From Porogramme epimiltina (taxonomy: Eukaryota; Basidiomycota; Agaricomycetes; Polyporales; Polyporaceae), in assembly GCA_900155495.1 (NCBI GenBank), contig FTLJ01000932.1, forward strand, positions 1-31,913: a stretch of DNA of 31,913 nt. Direction: 5' to 3'. The position numbers and the translations under genes were made by a program. Shown piece by piece: positions 10,163-23,300 of this stretch. A model generated the notes under the pieces. It had not been told where the DNA came from and did no database searches. It saw nothing but the letters and a program-made list of their open reading frames with translations. The first letter of the stretch is position 1, and each line of letters starts with the position of its first letter.

Positions 10163-10991
10163 ATGTACTCTGCTCCTGGAGCTTCCAGGTTCATGCAACG
10201 TCTCGTCCAAGTTCGACCCATCAGGGCCAACAGTATATTCCAATCGGAGTTCGAATCTCATTCCTTCAGCCACAGCCGCGTCAGACAGAGGTCACCCAGC
10301 TATTGATCATTCTGAACCTCAACGATGTCGTTTTGCGTTCAATTCTAAAGTTCACCGCTCACGCCAAGGTGCTAATATGCATTGCCACAGGAACTCTTGA
10401 GCTCAGGTCCCCCAGATGGGGTACATGTACTAGGGGGATTCATGACGGGGTTGAGGCCAGCTTCCGGGGTTCCCGTGAGCTCCTTGATTCATTCAGTTCT
10501 ACGAGTTCTCTCGCATAACCAGCCGCAGCTCTGAGCTGAAATTAGTCAAGTCCGAGATCGGAATTACTCAGCACTCGGTGTCGGTACGTGTCGAGTCCAC
10601 CGAGGCACGAGTCCGTCCACAGGTGAGAGAGTTGCTACGTAATTCCACAAGAAACTGTCTAGCTAACTTTGCCTTCCAAGAGGGTACATACTCGTTTCAA
10701 GATATGTACGTAAAATGCACTTCTACGGCAGTCAAGTTCTGATCTCCAGACACAGGCCCCGGCGTTCCCGCGACGTGCCACCTCTAATACTGGGATTTTT
10801 ACAGTCAAGCCGTGGAGTTCTCCCGAGCAGAGCAGCAACATGTCGGGGCTCTGCGGGCTGCCAAGAAGAGATACGACGAGTTGAGCCATGTATCGTGGCC
10901 CTTTATAGTCGGATTTGAGCGGCTGACATATAGATCTCGGTACTACCAGTTACTTTCCGCAAACTGCGGCTATGATTCCCGTGTGGAATAA
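10163..10991 (+). CDS. Unresolved spliced gene, unknown protein
   Basis: I do not recognise this gene, but several signs point to a real one. The last exon (10805-10991) reads QAVEFSRAEQQHVGALRAAK and RYDELSHVSWPF and ends at TAA 10991. It joins across a good intron (GTACGT at 10706, acceptor at 10804) to an open exon ending in FAFQEGTYSFQD. That exon is open back to about 10489 and includes SELKLVKSEIGITQHSVSV. An acceptor preceded by a GCTAATA branch site occurs at 10391. The start is tentatively ATG 10163 (MYSAPGASRFMQRLVQVRP). I cannot settle how the first exons join because two or three donor choices fit. The final exon has an Arg/Lys/Glu-rich helix-like region. It could also be a partly decayed gene. 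No function is proposed. Confidence 0.4.
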
Positions 10992-11488
10992 AAGTACTGC
11001 CATGTGATTGAGACTCAGGTGCGAAGGCCAGTGCTGTTAGGAACCAGGTGCTATATCCTGACCAATCGATTCAGCCGCATTTCCAAGGGCTGACGGTCCG
11101 TTCCCTGCTGCCCTTCCGTAATTCTCGGGGAGGTTCAAAGCTCCCTTCCCGAGCTTCTTGAATAACGAATTAAGCTATCCCGGCACCACGGATCAGGGCC
11201 GATTTCGGGGTGTTACTCAGCACCGTCTCGGTCTTGCATTGTACTGGCAGGAATCCAGGATGTACGTGTGCGGCGGCCCATGTGGGGCCTCGTGTATCAT
11301 GGCGGTTCAATGCTGAAGGTGCCGAGGAATAGGTCTTGCCGTGCCGCTGACGCGTCTCTTCAGCTTCGGCGACGTCGCCAGTGCGATTGCATGTGAAGTA
11401 TAAATCCAGTGGCAACGTTCGGCAGGTATCCCAAGACCTCGTATTCCATCCCTTCAGCTCCAAACCTCACCACACAAGACATTCCAAG
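10992..11488. other. Upstream region of the glutathione transferase gene
   Basis: No conserved ORF is seen. The distal part probably holds the 3' UTR of the preceding gene. The proximal part holds a TATA box at 11399-11404 and a pyrimidine/CA-rich leader with ACCACAC just before the start codon. Confidence 0.5.
11399..11404 (+). promoter_or_regulatory. TATA box of the glutathione transferase gene
   Basis: TATAAA lies 85 bp before the start codon at 11489. Confidence 0.55.
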
Positions 11489-12394
11489 ATGGTTCAGTCT
11501 GGCAAGATTACCTTCTACACTCACCCAGTAAGCCAAAACGCTCGCTCAAAAACCATGAAAGCAACGTTGACCCGTTATTAAAGATGTCTCCCTTCTGCCA
11601 ACGTGTGCAAGTCGCACTTGAAGAGGCCCACGCGAAGTACACCACAGTAGAAGTCGACGTCAGGAACAAGCCCGCTTGGTTCACCGAGAAGGTCAACCCA
11701 GCTGGAACGGTGGGCCGTCCTCTTTGTGCACGCAGGAACAGTAGCTTACCAGCCGACCCTCCTAGATTCCAGCACTCACATACGGCCCCGAGGGCTCCCC
11801 AGAGGATCCTGCCCCGGGCAGCACCAAGATCTATGAGTCCCTCGTCATCGACGAGTTCATCGCAGACATCTTCCCTGAGTCCAACCTTCTCCCGGCGGAC
11901 CCGTCCAAACGCGCAGAGGCTCGCATCATTATGACCATCTTCGAAACCAAGCTGTTTGAAGGATTCCGCTCCTTCGCTATGAAGGGAGAATCCTCAGCGC
12001 CGCTCATCGAGGCCATCGAGGCGCTGCAGGCGCGCTTGGCGCCCACCGGATTCGCGATTGGGGAGTTCTCGATCGCGGACATTGCGGTTGCGCCCCTGTC
12101 CATGCGCCTGGTCTCAATGTTGGAGAACGAGCTTGGCAAGTACCCTCTCGGAGAAGGCAAGAAGGTGCTGGACACTCTGCGCGGCCCGAAGTACGCACGG
12201 TTCACGCAGTATGTTGGGGACTTGTCCGCGCGTCCCAGCATCAAGTCGAGCTACGATGAGGTGCGTTTTGCGCGTATACTCCAATTCAGAGCAGTGTTAA
12301 CTGACTGAGAGGACTGTCGCTCTGCTCATCGACCATATGGCAGGCGGCAACTATGGCCATGTGGAAGCAATACCCCGCTTTCCAGCGCGACTAG
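11489..12394 (+). CDS. Glutathione S-transferase, omega-like
   Basis: Four exons (11489-11527, 11584-11709, 11766-12260, 12344-12394) give 236 residues. The N-terminal thioredoxin-like domain begins ITFYTHPMSPFCQRVQVALE. The Cys at residue 18 in the SPFCQ motif is the expected catalytic residue of omega-type enzymes, in place of Ser or Tyr. The cis-proline region NPAGTIPALTYG and the glutathione-contacting YESLVIDEFIAD follow. The helical C-terminal domain includes FAIGEFSIADIAVAPLSMRL. Such cysteine enzymes act in the cytosol as thiol transferases or deglutathionylases and help handle oxidised or aromatic compounds, a class expanded in wood-decay fungi. The first exon codes only 13 residues; the first intron ends just before the SPFCQ motif, as expected only if spliced. 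Length is normal for the family. The substrate is unknown. Confidence 0.92.
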
Positions 12395-12834
12395 ACGCAG
12401 AAATCCACTTTGTATGACTAGGGATAGATTGTAACGAGTTCTCTGGAAGTCAGACGGGTTGCGATCAATCACAGCGACCTTTGTTCACATCAACGCAGCG
12501 TAGCGCTGTAAGATCGCGAAGTGGGACAGAGATTACATCCAGACAAATCGATTACCACTGTGGACGGAAGAAGGCCACAGCGCGCGCAACTCAGACAAAG
12601 CAGTCTGTCTCGTTCGTATATATCTCATTATCTATGTGCCACCCGGGAAAACAGAAACACATCCGTTTCCGCCACACGAGTGGAGTCATCTCTGCTTTTT
12701 AAACTGATGCGTTAGCCAAGTGGGTTCTCCCAGTACCCCACGTTCTCTCGTCACGGTGGCGGCCGCTACACCCCCACTTCCCCCCAAGCACGTTTCGGCC
12801 TGATCCATTCGTCCCTCTCATCTTGACACAACTC
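12395..12834. other. Intergenic region, probable promoter of the next gene
   Basis: No RNA gene or repeat was found. The frame of the next gene is open back to 12703 but contains no ATG, so coding there would require an unseen upstream exon. A pyrimidine-rich stretch precedes the next gene. Confidence 0.5.
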
Positions 12835-13507
12835 ATGTCCTTCATCGCCGCAGAGCAAGGTCGTGAGGGCCTCTCCCTCCCCTCGCCAATCAACATGGAC
12901 TGGCAACACCCCGACCTCAACGACGCCCTGCACCCCCTCTTCCTCCTCGCCCACCCGCCGCCACCCGCGCAGCCCCGCTGCTCCCCGCGCGACCTCCACT
13001 GGGCCCTCGCATGGCAGCCGCGGTACGACTCCTCCGCCGGCACCCCTTTCGGCTTCACGCGCGGCCCGTGGCGCCGCATCGAGCTCGACACGTACGATGT
13101 CCGGACGGACCCCGCGCCGCAGCCGCGCTACGTCTTCTGGGGCGCGCGCACCGCGAGCGCGGACCCGGACCCGACGCACGACGCGGGCGTGGCACGCATC
13201 CCGCTCGTGCGCCTTGTGTGCGCGCAAAGGAGGCGCGTCGAGGAGCTTGCGTGGGAGGTGCCGGTGATGGTGCCGGACGGCGTGTGGAATGGCCAGGACT
13301 GGATCCGCGCGCTGCTCGAGTGCATGGTCGTGGAAGGACTTGTCGCGCGTGAGGCGGTTGATGTGATGTTGGCGCGGGCTGAAATGGGTAAGCATGCGCT
13401 TGTCGCCGACTTGACTGCCCTTGTACGCTAATGTAGATCCAATGGAGCGCATGGCGCCCTTCCCGGTTGCTGAGACTTGTGGAAGAAGCTCGAAGAAATG
13501 GCAGTAG
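12835..13507 (+). CDS. Uncharacterised protein
   Basis: Two exons (12835-13387 and 13437-13507; GTAAGC to TGTAG intron of 49 bp) give 207 residues. ATG 12835 is the first in the open frame. Visible features are an N-terminal segment with INMDWQHPDLNDALHPLF, a Pro-rich stretch, the motif pattern FGFTRGPWRRIELDTYDV, then RIPLVRLVCA, LAWEVPVMVPDGVW and a helical end DWIRALLECMVVEGLV. Several Trp and paired Arg suggest a folded domain. There is no signal peptide or membrane helix. I do not recognise the family; it may be one of the basidiomycete-only DUF proteins. The first exon is very CpG-rich with C/G third positions, which supports coding. The strong minus-strand ORFs across it are mirror effects of that composition. 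Confidence 0.65.
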
Positions 13508-13704
13508 GATGGCATGACATGGACTTGGAAGCAACGTTCGCTTGTAACAGTATAGCGCACTAGATAAACGAATCGAGCGTGCCGGTCGATTCAACAGCAC
13601 AGAGATGCTTGAGAAAGTAAATCAGCTCTTTGTTTCCAGATAGGTACGAGTACATTCCGTTGATTACTTCCGACTCCGCCCCCGCCGAGCATCCACCAGC
13701 TCTA

Positions 13705-15722
<2,018 letters not shown>

Positions 15723-15783
15723 GGCGGGAGTACAAGGGAGAAAATTGGGGGAGGTGGAAGGAGGGGGCGGGGAGAGAGGGCGA

Positions 15784-15791
15784 CTTATATA
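15784..15791 (-). promoter_or_regulatory. TATA box of the phosphoglucomutase gene
   Basis: TATATAAG on the minus strand, 62 bp before the start codon at 15722, is a strong core promoter element as expected for an abundant metabolic enzyme. Confidence 0.65.
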
Positions 15792-15984
15792 CTCGAGTCT
15801 CGCATGTCCTTCTATCGACTCGGAATCGCCTATGACGCACGTTACGCCCGTCTCGTTTTGGATGATCCCGTCACATACGCGTCGCGTCACAATCGACCAT
15901 CGCTCGTGACTACGTGACATTACGCGGCCATCGTCACCCGCCCAGGAACGGGGCCCCACCAGCAACATGTCAGGCAGCAAAGAT

Positions 15985-17148
15985 CTACCTCCTCCAACTC
16001 TCTTGTGTGCGATCCTCCCTCGGTCTCTCCCTATTTTCCTCCTGCCACCCGGAGCGCCATGAGGATCCTTGTGACTGGGAGGTAGTGCCTCCTCGCGGCT
16101 GTCGATTCCATTGAGGCGTCGGCTGATACGGGGCCCCGTCACGATAGCCTCCACGAGAAGGTGAGCCACCGCGGTAGAACGCCCTGCCGCGAGGTTGATA
16201 TCCTCGGGAGGAGTAGTACCCCCGGTTGCCCTGAAACCCCCCTCGGGGGCCGTCGCGAAATGCAGGAGGCGCAGAAGGGATCACCTCCTGTGAGTCTGCG
16301 AGGCGGACCATGACGTTTCGAACGTCCGCTTCTGTGTATTCAGGTTCTGGCGGTAGGAGATCGGATGGCCGTAGGTGAAGGATCCGTGTGTAACCCTCAT
16401 GGGTTTGCGGGGCACGATACTGTGACCGGAAGCGTCGTAGCACTTCGAGCCCCTGCTCAGGGGTTTTGATTGTCGGATGCCCAGTGCCTGAACGCGCTAG
16501 TATTAGCACAAGGTCACATTGAACGACTCTATTCGGCTAGACACACGTTGAGAGATCCGGGTGGAGCAGACCTGTAAAGGGTTTCTTCAACCGTAGTTCC
16601 ACAACAACTACAGACTAAACCCATACCTCGTACGGAGTATCAAACACTAACACCCACACGAGAGTTTCTGGGAACTCGTGAGCGATATTGATCCACGTCT
16701 TTCTCTGGCTGTCAAACACGCGACATACATGAGCATACCGGCTGTAGCACGGGGACGAGTCCCGAAGTTGACTGACCTCTCGTCAAAGTTTCCCCGATCG
16801 ATACACACGGATAACCCTTCTTGCAGAGACCGACGCGCAAGCGCCTCCACACTTCTCCGGTCGCCGAGGTCGTCCTGGTTGCACCGTCGGAACTTGGGGT
16901 AGTGCTTCTCTAAAGCCTGGGCGAATGTGGACTTCGTGGCATGATGGTCAATAAAGCCATGCTTCGTGACGGTGAAGACATGGCAGAACCTTTCCAGAGC
17001 CAATAAGACCGACAAGAATGAGCACCACTTGGTGGCCCGGTGGACATGGCGATAGAATAGGAACGTCGTTAGCTGTGTCTTCTACATAGGCCTGCGGTTT
17101 TGTTTGGTCGTCGGCGCTGTTCTGAGGGTCCGACAAATCTGCCATCAT
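15985..17148 (-). CDS. P-loop NTPase/kinase-like protein with RG-rich tail
   Basis: Five exons (17148-16990, 16931-16777, 16708-16627, 16571-16547, 16487-15985) give 307 residues in frame. After a disordered start comes a Walker A motif, VGLIGSGKST (residues 46-55), then CNQDDLGDRRSVEALARRSL, VCIDRGNFDERSQRKTWINI and WVLVFDTPYEVCSTRISQRT. This layout resembles the kinase domain of polynucleotide kinase-type P-loop enzymes, so ATP-dependent phosphorylation of a nucleic acid or small molecule is a reasonable inference, not proven. The C-terminal ~90 residues are rich in Arg, Gly, Tyr and Ser (RGGFQGNRGYYSSRG and similar), an RNA-binding-type tail. The first intron cuts exactly between Lys and Ser of the Walker A motif and has an unusual GTTCTG donor. 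The fourth exon is 25 nt. A second ATG at 17145 could also start translation. Confidence 0.85.
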
Positions 17149-18196
17149 GATGGTATTGAAGAGAGGATGACTTAGTTGGTGGCTGATTATCTTCTTCAGA
17201 CGTTGGATGGGGCTCTGGATTGCCCACGGCGTGTAAGACGTGCCTTCAGCAGAGATACAGTAGGAAGAACATAAACGTGTACCCAGAATCAGGCGCGCAG
17301 GTCCAGCACGCGCGCCTGGCGAGCAGCTTTCCCAGGGCCACAGTCCGGGGACTGACGCGTGACGTCATACGTCAGGTGACAGACGCGTCTGGCTCATCTC
17401 AGCGCGTTTCCCAGTTCCTTCGTGAAGTCCGGAATCCGCTGAAACCACGGGGGTGGAACTGGAAGGAGTGAAGAATTCTTCCTTATGCTAAAGGGAGGAA
17501 CATAGAGGACTGGGTGGTCAGGTGGTCAGAGGAAGATCTAAAACGACAGTGATTGTCGTGCTCATAGTGCTTCAGAGTTTGACTTTACTAGGTACATGTA
17601 CACTCATAGAGCGGTGAACAATCTCCATATATCGAGCCATATTCTATACATTAATGTAACGGTATAGTCGGCCATAACGACGACGAGTGTGGTCACCACA
17701 AATGTAATTTGACACACTTCCAGTCTGAAAACAGTGTCACCACGGTGCTAATCAAGACTGTCCTCTTCAGTGTCTTACGATGCGGAGAGGTTTACGAGTC
17801 AGGCGCCACCGACAATGATCTACGGAGGTCACGACCGGCCGGGCGGCCGTAAGCGAGGTGGTACAAAATGGGAGGGGGTGCTCGGCGTCTCTTCTCTCAT
17901 CACCTCACCACCTCGCCGCCTCCATCCCTGTCACGGAATTCCTCGTAGAGTTGGCTGGAGTTGTACCTAGGCATTTGTGTATCTTCTGTACTGTTGATAA
18001 GGTGGGTATTTGTAGAGATAGGTGGTCAGCCTGAAGTCTAACCATTACACAGTGGTTGAACATACCTTCACGACACGACGCGAACAGTCAAACTTCTACC
18101 TTTCCCCCTGTGTACGTATATCCGTTAAATTGTAAATTAGTCGTATCAGTTTCTGACGCCACAGAGAAGGTTGACCACGCTTGACCACCACAGCAC
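17149..18196. other. Divergent intergenic region (1 kb), no gene seen
   Basis: This lies between the start codons of two divergent genes and should contain both promoters. I found no tRNA, repeat family or conserved ORF. The side next to 18197 has a pyrimidine stretch (about 18090-18110), and the middle is AT-richer around 17590-17710. The short motif AGGTGGTCAG occurs twice, near 17520 and 18020. Small ORFs at 17220-17471 and 17770-17970 have no recognisable features. Confidence 0.5.
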
Positions 18197-19754
18197 ATGG
18201 CGTTCCACAAACCCCCTACTTTCAACTTCGACATTCTTTCCGAGGTCGTAAACCAGGCCCCTCAAGATGTCCAGCTGGCCCTCGCTTCGACGTGCAGAAA
18301 TCTAAGGACCCTTTCATGGAGAGCGTTTCAGCATCCGGTCATCCTTGGAAGCAACAGCGCGCTGGAGTCGTTCATTCAGTTCACGAGAGGCTTGAAAAAG
18401 TCCGGACGCGAGCACCTACTCGGTAATATCTGGAGCCTGACAATGTCCTGGAAGGAGCTCAAGGACCATCGCGACCTGGCCGAGGAATCTAGAGTTATTC
18501 TCTGCAACACCACAGGGATACGAGAACTCACTTTGATCGACGGCGAGGAGGTGCTACACGTATTCCCGCAGCTCGGCGACGCTGTGGCCGACCTTCGCGA
18601 GGTGAATGTCATAGAAATCCATGGTGCCGGGCAGAATATGCACCAGGTCATCGGGAGCATGAAATCCAGACCACGCCGGCTGCTCTCAATAGCCAACACC
18701 TCTTGGGAGCCATTGTTCGTACACTGGCACCTTCCGCCGAACTGGACCTCTCGGCTCGAACGACTTGATGTGTCGCACCTGGATACGAGGCCTAACCCCG
18801 AGGCCATTACCGATTTCACTACCTTCCCCCTCGTCAGGCACCTTTCCGTTAAGGACGTCATCACAGAGCGAGGGCGCTACCACCTAATGGAATGCTTCCC
18901 AAACCTTGACACCCTCGACGTGGGTGTGTTCACCATGAATGAGATGATCAACTTCCCGTGGATGGATCTGGTGTGGTCACTCCCTCCTTTCCGCGAAGAA
19001 CGATTGTCCAACAAGACTGTCTCCCAGGCAGCCATCCGGCGCGTCGCGGAGCGCGGGGGCAGCGGGTTATGGCGCGACCTGAAGCTCGTCCGGGGCGGAG
19101 TCTGGGATCTCTTCTGTTCCGGCCACATCTGCCGCACCGAGGTCTTGGAGGTGTTGGGTTTGGTCCGAAAAAGCCCGTTGTGTCTGGACCAGATTGTGGG
19201 CGACCACTCGCCCCAGTGTCTCAGGGTCACACTCTCTGCACCCCTACAGAGGTTAAAGAGTTGCACGGAGAAACGGTTTAGGTCCGTCAAGAGTCTTTAC
19301 TTGAGGCTGGACCTTGAGGACGGCCGAGTCTTTAATGTGGGCCAATTCATCGTGAGTTCCCTCGGCGCACGTTGCATTGATTGCCTCTGACTTGCTTCGT
19401 CTGGATAAACAGGCTGGGCTTACCTCGTTTGTGAAGCGGTTTACGAGCTGCGAGAACCTCCTGGTCCACATCATGTCGACGAGTGAGGAACGCCACGTCC
19501 TTGACCTACTTCAAGAGCTCTGTGACAAAAAGGTTTTGGACATAGCACGTGCTGTCGTGGACAGTGCGCCGAAGTTGGGCTTTGTCGGGGTCCGGTGCAC
19601 ATGGCCGGACTACAGAGACTCCTATACGTTCTGGCGAGTCGAGACTTTGCCTGAAGACACCACTATTAGGAACCTCGGGTCGACAATCGAATTCGAAGAT
19701 GGAGAAGAGTTCTTGCAGAAGCACAAGATGCTCTCCGAGGTTTACGACCTGTGA
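18197..19754 (+). CDS. F-box/leucine-rich-repeat-like protein (basidiomycete family)
   Basis: Two exons (18197-19351 and 19413-19754) give 498 residues. The start FNFDILSEVVNQAPQDVQLA followed by STCRNLRTLSW reads as a diverged F-box helix set (residues about 9-45). The rest has spaced leucine-rich stretches of the kind in fungal F-box/LRR proteins: IRELTLIDGEEVLHVFPQL, LERLDVSHLDTRPNPEAITD, FPLVRHLSVKDV, FPNLDTLDVGVF, RSVKSLYLRLDLEDG. In the known families the F-box binds Skp1 of an SCF ubiquitin ligase and the repeats pick the substrate; many such genes in Agaricomycetes are young and diverse. I infer this role from pattern only. The intron is a clean GTGAGT to AACAG of 61 bp. If unspliced, the ORF would end after 12 more codons. 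Confidence 0.75.
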
Positions 19755-20379
19755 TGTCACTATTAGCTTCTGCGCTCATATTCTAGTTTCGCTTTTACCC
19801 GCCTACCGTCCCCGTTCATTCTCTATGTTGACCCCCATGCACCCTCTACCAGATACCACACCGTCCCCCCTACTTCGTACACCATCCTTCTACATCTACA
19901 TTCATCATACCAACTAGATCTTGCACCATATGTCAGCACGATACGCAACACATCCCATCCTATGTGCACTCACCCTTATACCTCCAAAGAACTCACGTAC
20001 TCACGCACTCCCTTGTAACGTTCCAGCTATTACCCATATCACCCTCCCCTGTATCGTTAGCTCTCTATGTTGTTATCCACATGATTTCTTGCTTAATGTC
20101 GGCATACTACGCTTGCCGGACGTGCTTATACAAACCTCGCGCCGAGCCGAGCCTCACTCACACGCATATCTGCACGGGAAGTTCAACAGCGATACTGATT
20201 AACAACGAAAACAACGCGTTCAATGTACTGACTGATTACGATCGCGAAGGAAATGCATATACGTAGACGCAGTGGCAAGCCCTGTCTCGCTAGTTCCGCC
20301 CCGGCTTTCTTCTGCTCAGGCCGCTTCATCGACGTCTCTCTACAGGCCTTTCCGCCGAGCTCGCCTGCACATGGTCATC
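19755..20379. other. Convergent intergenic region, no gene seen
   Basis: Both flanking genes end here. The sequence is pyrimidine- and CA-rich (19790-20080) with short A/T-rich patches. Small plus-strand ORFs have no features and are taken as chance. Confidence 0.5.
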
Positions 20380-23300
20380 TCAGAACTTCCTCCCCCGCCT
20401 CCCTCGTGTGTTCACGTATCCATATCCCCTGCGCGGACCTCCACCGCCCATGTCATCCATCGGGTCGCCCATCGAGTCCGGCATGCCTTCATTGTCTGCT
20501 CCTAGACCAGGCTGGTTAAGACCAAGCCGCTCGAAGAGTGAGTTGGCGCGCTTCAGGTCTTGCCGATCTCCGTTCTGGTACCGCGGGGCCTGGAGTGTCG
20601 AGTCCTCCGGTCGCCGCGGGAGCCCTTGGGGCCAGTCGCCGCCCATGTCTTTCGGAGGCGGGGGCTGCCCAAATGTTCGAGGCAGGCGCCCTTGGAGAGC
20701 GGCCGAGAAGTGCTGTGGGCGATCCGGGTGCATCTGCGGCGGTTGCCCCGGATGAGGCGGGGGAGAGGCGAGGCGACCCGGTCTAGACTTTTCAGCGAGA
20801 GGAGGGATCCGGCCGTTATCATCGTCCATTGGTCGCCTTATGTTCATGGGTGGTCCACGTGAAACGGGATCTTCGCGAGAGGCTTCATAACTTGGAACTC
20901 CAATTAGAACACTATAAATGGGCACGAGAACACGACTCACTCTCTCGCGCCTCGGAATCCAGGGTGATGGTCCGAACGAGGGCGCTCGCCCTGGAAGTCG
21001 CTGTCGTCGCGAGTCTGCCAGATGCGACGGTTTAAGCCAGTGTTCTGCTCCTGAGGGGGGCCGAATCGGGACTTCGTCACAATCAGGATGGAGTTTGGCT
21101 TAATGTGTTGAAATTGTACACACCTGGCGAGATGGGCCGTCCCTGGTCGTACGATTATCTTGGTCGATGGGGCCGCGAATGCGCTACGTACGCCAGGTCA
21201 GCTGACGGACATTTCGAGGGAGTGGACTTTCGTACCGTATCGCTGCCTGGCATGGATGGACGATCGTCACGATTGTCATGCTCGGGGCGCAGTCTTTCTG
21301 GGGGCTGATCATTTGACGGGAAACGCTCCACCTATCAGCGGATTAGCAATTGGGAAAATGTTGGCTGCCAACCCCACGCACCCGCCGGCTATAATCTTCC
21401 TCCTCCATCCGGTTTCGGCGCGGGTAAACCCGCCCTTCGGTAGGGCGTGGCGGTTGTAAGCCATCGGGAGTGAAATTGAGAGGAAGCGACCGAGGAGCAG
21501 GAGGATGATTCGCGTTTGTCGTGCGCGGGATCCACTGTTGACGAGGCTCCGACCTAGTGAAAGGACGGTCCCCGGAACGTTGCTGTGTAGGAGTACTATC
21601 ACAGACTGTCCCTTTGGATGTGTGACAGTGCTTACCTCTATCGGAAGTTGCCCGCGCGTAGGAACTCTCTCCTGTGGTTCGCGTGGCATATCACCCGACC
21701 TCCAAGACGGCTCATTCAGACTCTGGCTAGAAAAACTGGAGCGCCGCCCCGGATCTTGAGCGTCCCAACGACGATCCCCTGGGGGTTCCAAACGGCTGTT
21801 GTCACGGCCCGATGAAGAAGCCGTACCCATTGGTGGGCCATTGAAACGTGCATTGTGGGGGGAAGGGGGTAGTGTCGCGGAAGTTGGGTCTCTTCCCATT
21901 GCTCTCGGTGCACGAGGCGCCGCTTCTACAGGAGTAGCTGAAAGCATGCGATCAGAGTACATGCCACCTGTGCCTGAGGCGGTAGGCAGAATCTCGATGC
22001 GAGGCGGTCTGGAAGGGGGTAGGTCATCGATATCCATTGTATCAGAGCTGCGCGGCGGGGGGTTGTCAAACCGGGTCTTTCGAAGACCGGATTGAACGAA
22101 GGGTGGTCTTGCATCTTCAGGTTCACTGGCTTCACGCTGACGACCGCGAGAGGGGTACGTATCGTCATGAGAAGAAGGTAAATATGAATGCGACAGCCTG
22201 TTGTTGGTATCCTTGTACCACTGTCTTCCCTGCGGGGGAGGGGCACGTCCGTGTTCAACTATGCCAGAGATTGTCAGCGCTATGCACTAGATGGGACGAC
22301 GAGGTTGGTGCGTAGGCTGCATACCTTCAGAACGATCTGGGGCGTACGGAAGCTTGACAGGAAGGGAGATAGACAGGTCGTTGGTCGTCCGGCGAGGTAG
22401 ATCGTCCTCGTCATTGAGCCTTCTCCGTTTTGATGCTTCCTGGTTCATCACATCATTGTCCCTACCTCTTCGTTGGGGGATTTCGCCCGCGCCTTGCTCG
22501 CGATACCGACGCGGGCTGCTAGAGCGTTCGTAACGAGGCGGTTCCCTGCCACCAGGCTGTGGGGCACTACGGATCGAAGGCGTATATGTGGGTCCTTGGC
22601 GTCTTGGTGGGAAAGGTTCACGTGGCTCCAGAGGCAGTGAGCGAGGTGGTGGTCCTGCAAGAGAAACGGAAAAGGGTTCGTAAAAGACGCGATTGCAGCG
22701 ATGATAACGAAGACGCGAGAGACAGGGTCATGGATGAAAGGGAGTCGGGGGATCCAGGATCGAAAGAATCTTCTTCATATGTACAGCAGCTACTGGGCGG
22801 ACGGACATGGGGTAGAGTGCTCAACCCCCGAGGCTTCACGAGACAATCCCACCGCGAGGGTCTTCCACCCCGGGAGGAGCATGGCGGCGAAAGACGGGCG
22901 CAGGAGGCGAATAACGTACTTGGAGCCGGCCACTCGTCGCTCGGGTGGCGGGAATTTGGGTCCTTAGAAGGAAGGCGCAGAGAATCGAAGTCCGCCGTAC
23001 GGCGGACAGGTAGTTCAAAGTCGTCTTTGCGTCGTATCCGGTGTTCAAGGTCTTCTTTTCGCGTAGGACGGGAGTCAATATTGCGAACCGGCGGCTCCAT
23101 GTCGTCTCTGCGGTGGATGGGCGGTTCAATGTCGTCTCTCCGGCGGACGCGAGAGTCGACGTCGTGTCGGTGGCGCACAGGGGCTGCGACGTTGTCCCTG
23201 CGAAGAACTGGAGGATCAAAGTCGGCTCTGTTGCGCGTCGAAGGTTCCATGTCGTCCTTTCGGCGAGGCGGAAGTTCGATGTCGTCCTTCCGATGGCGAA

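Noticed and set aside
10303..10518. Use of a 22-bp intron (about 10370-10391) to join two good-looking frames
   Set aside because: The joined peptide looks natural, but 22 bp is too short for a spliceosomal intron in known fungi; a longer intron ending at the same acceptor is more likely.
12766..13560. 264-codon minus-strand ORF
   Set aside because: It mirrors the CpG-rich exon of the plus-strand gene at 12835-13507. Its translation is mostly Arg/Ala/Val-rich, typical of an antisense shadow.
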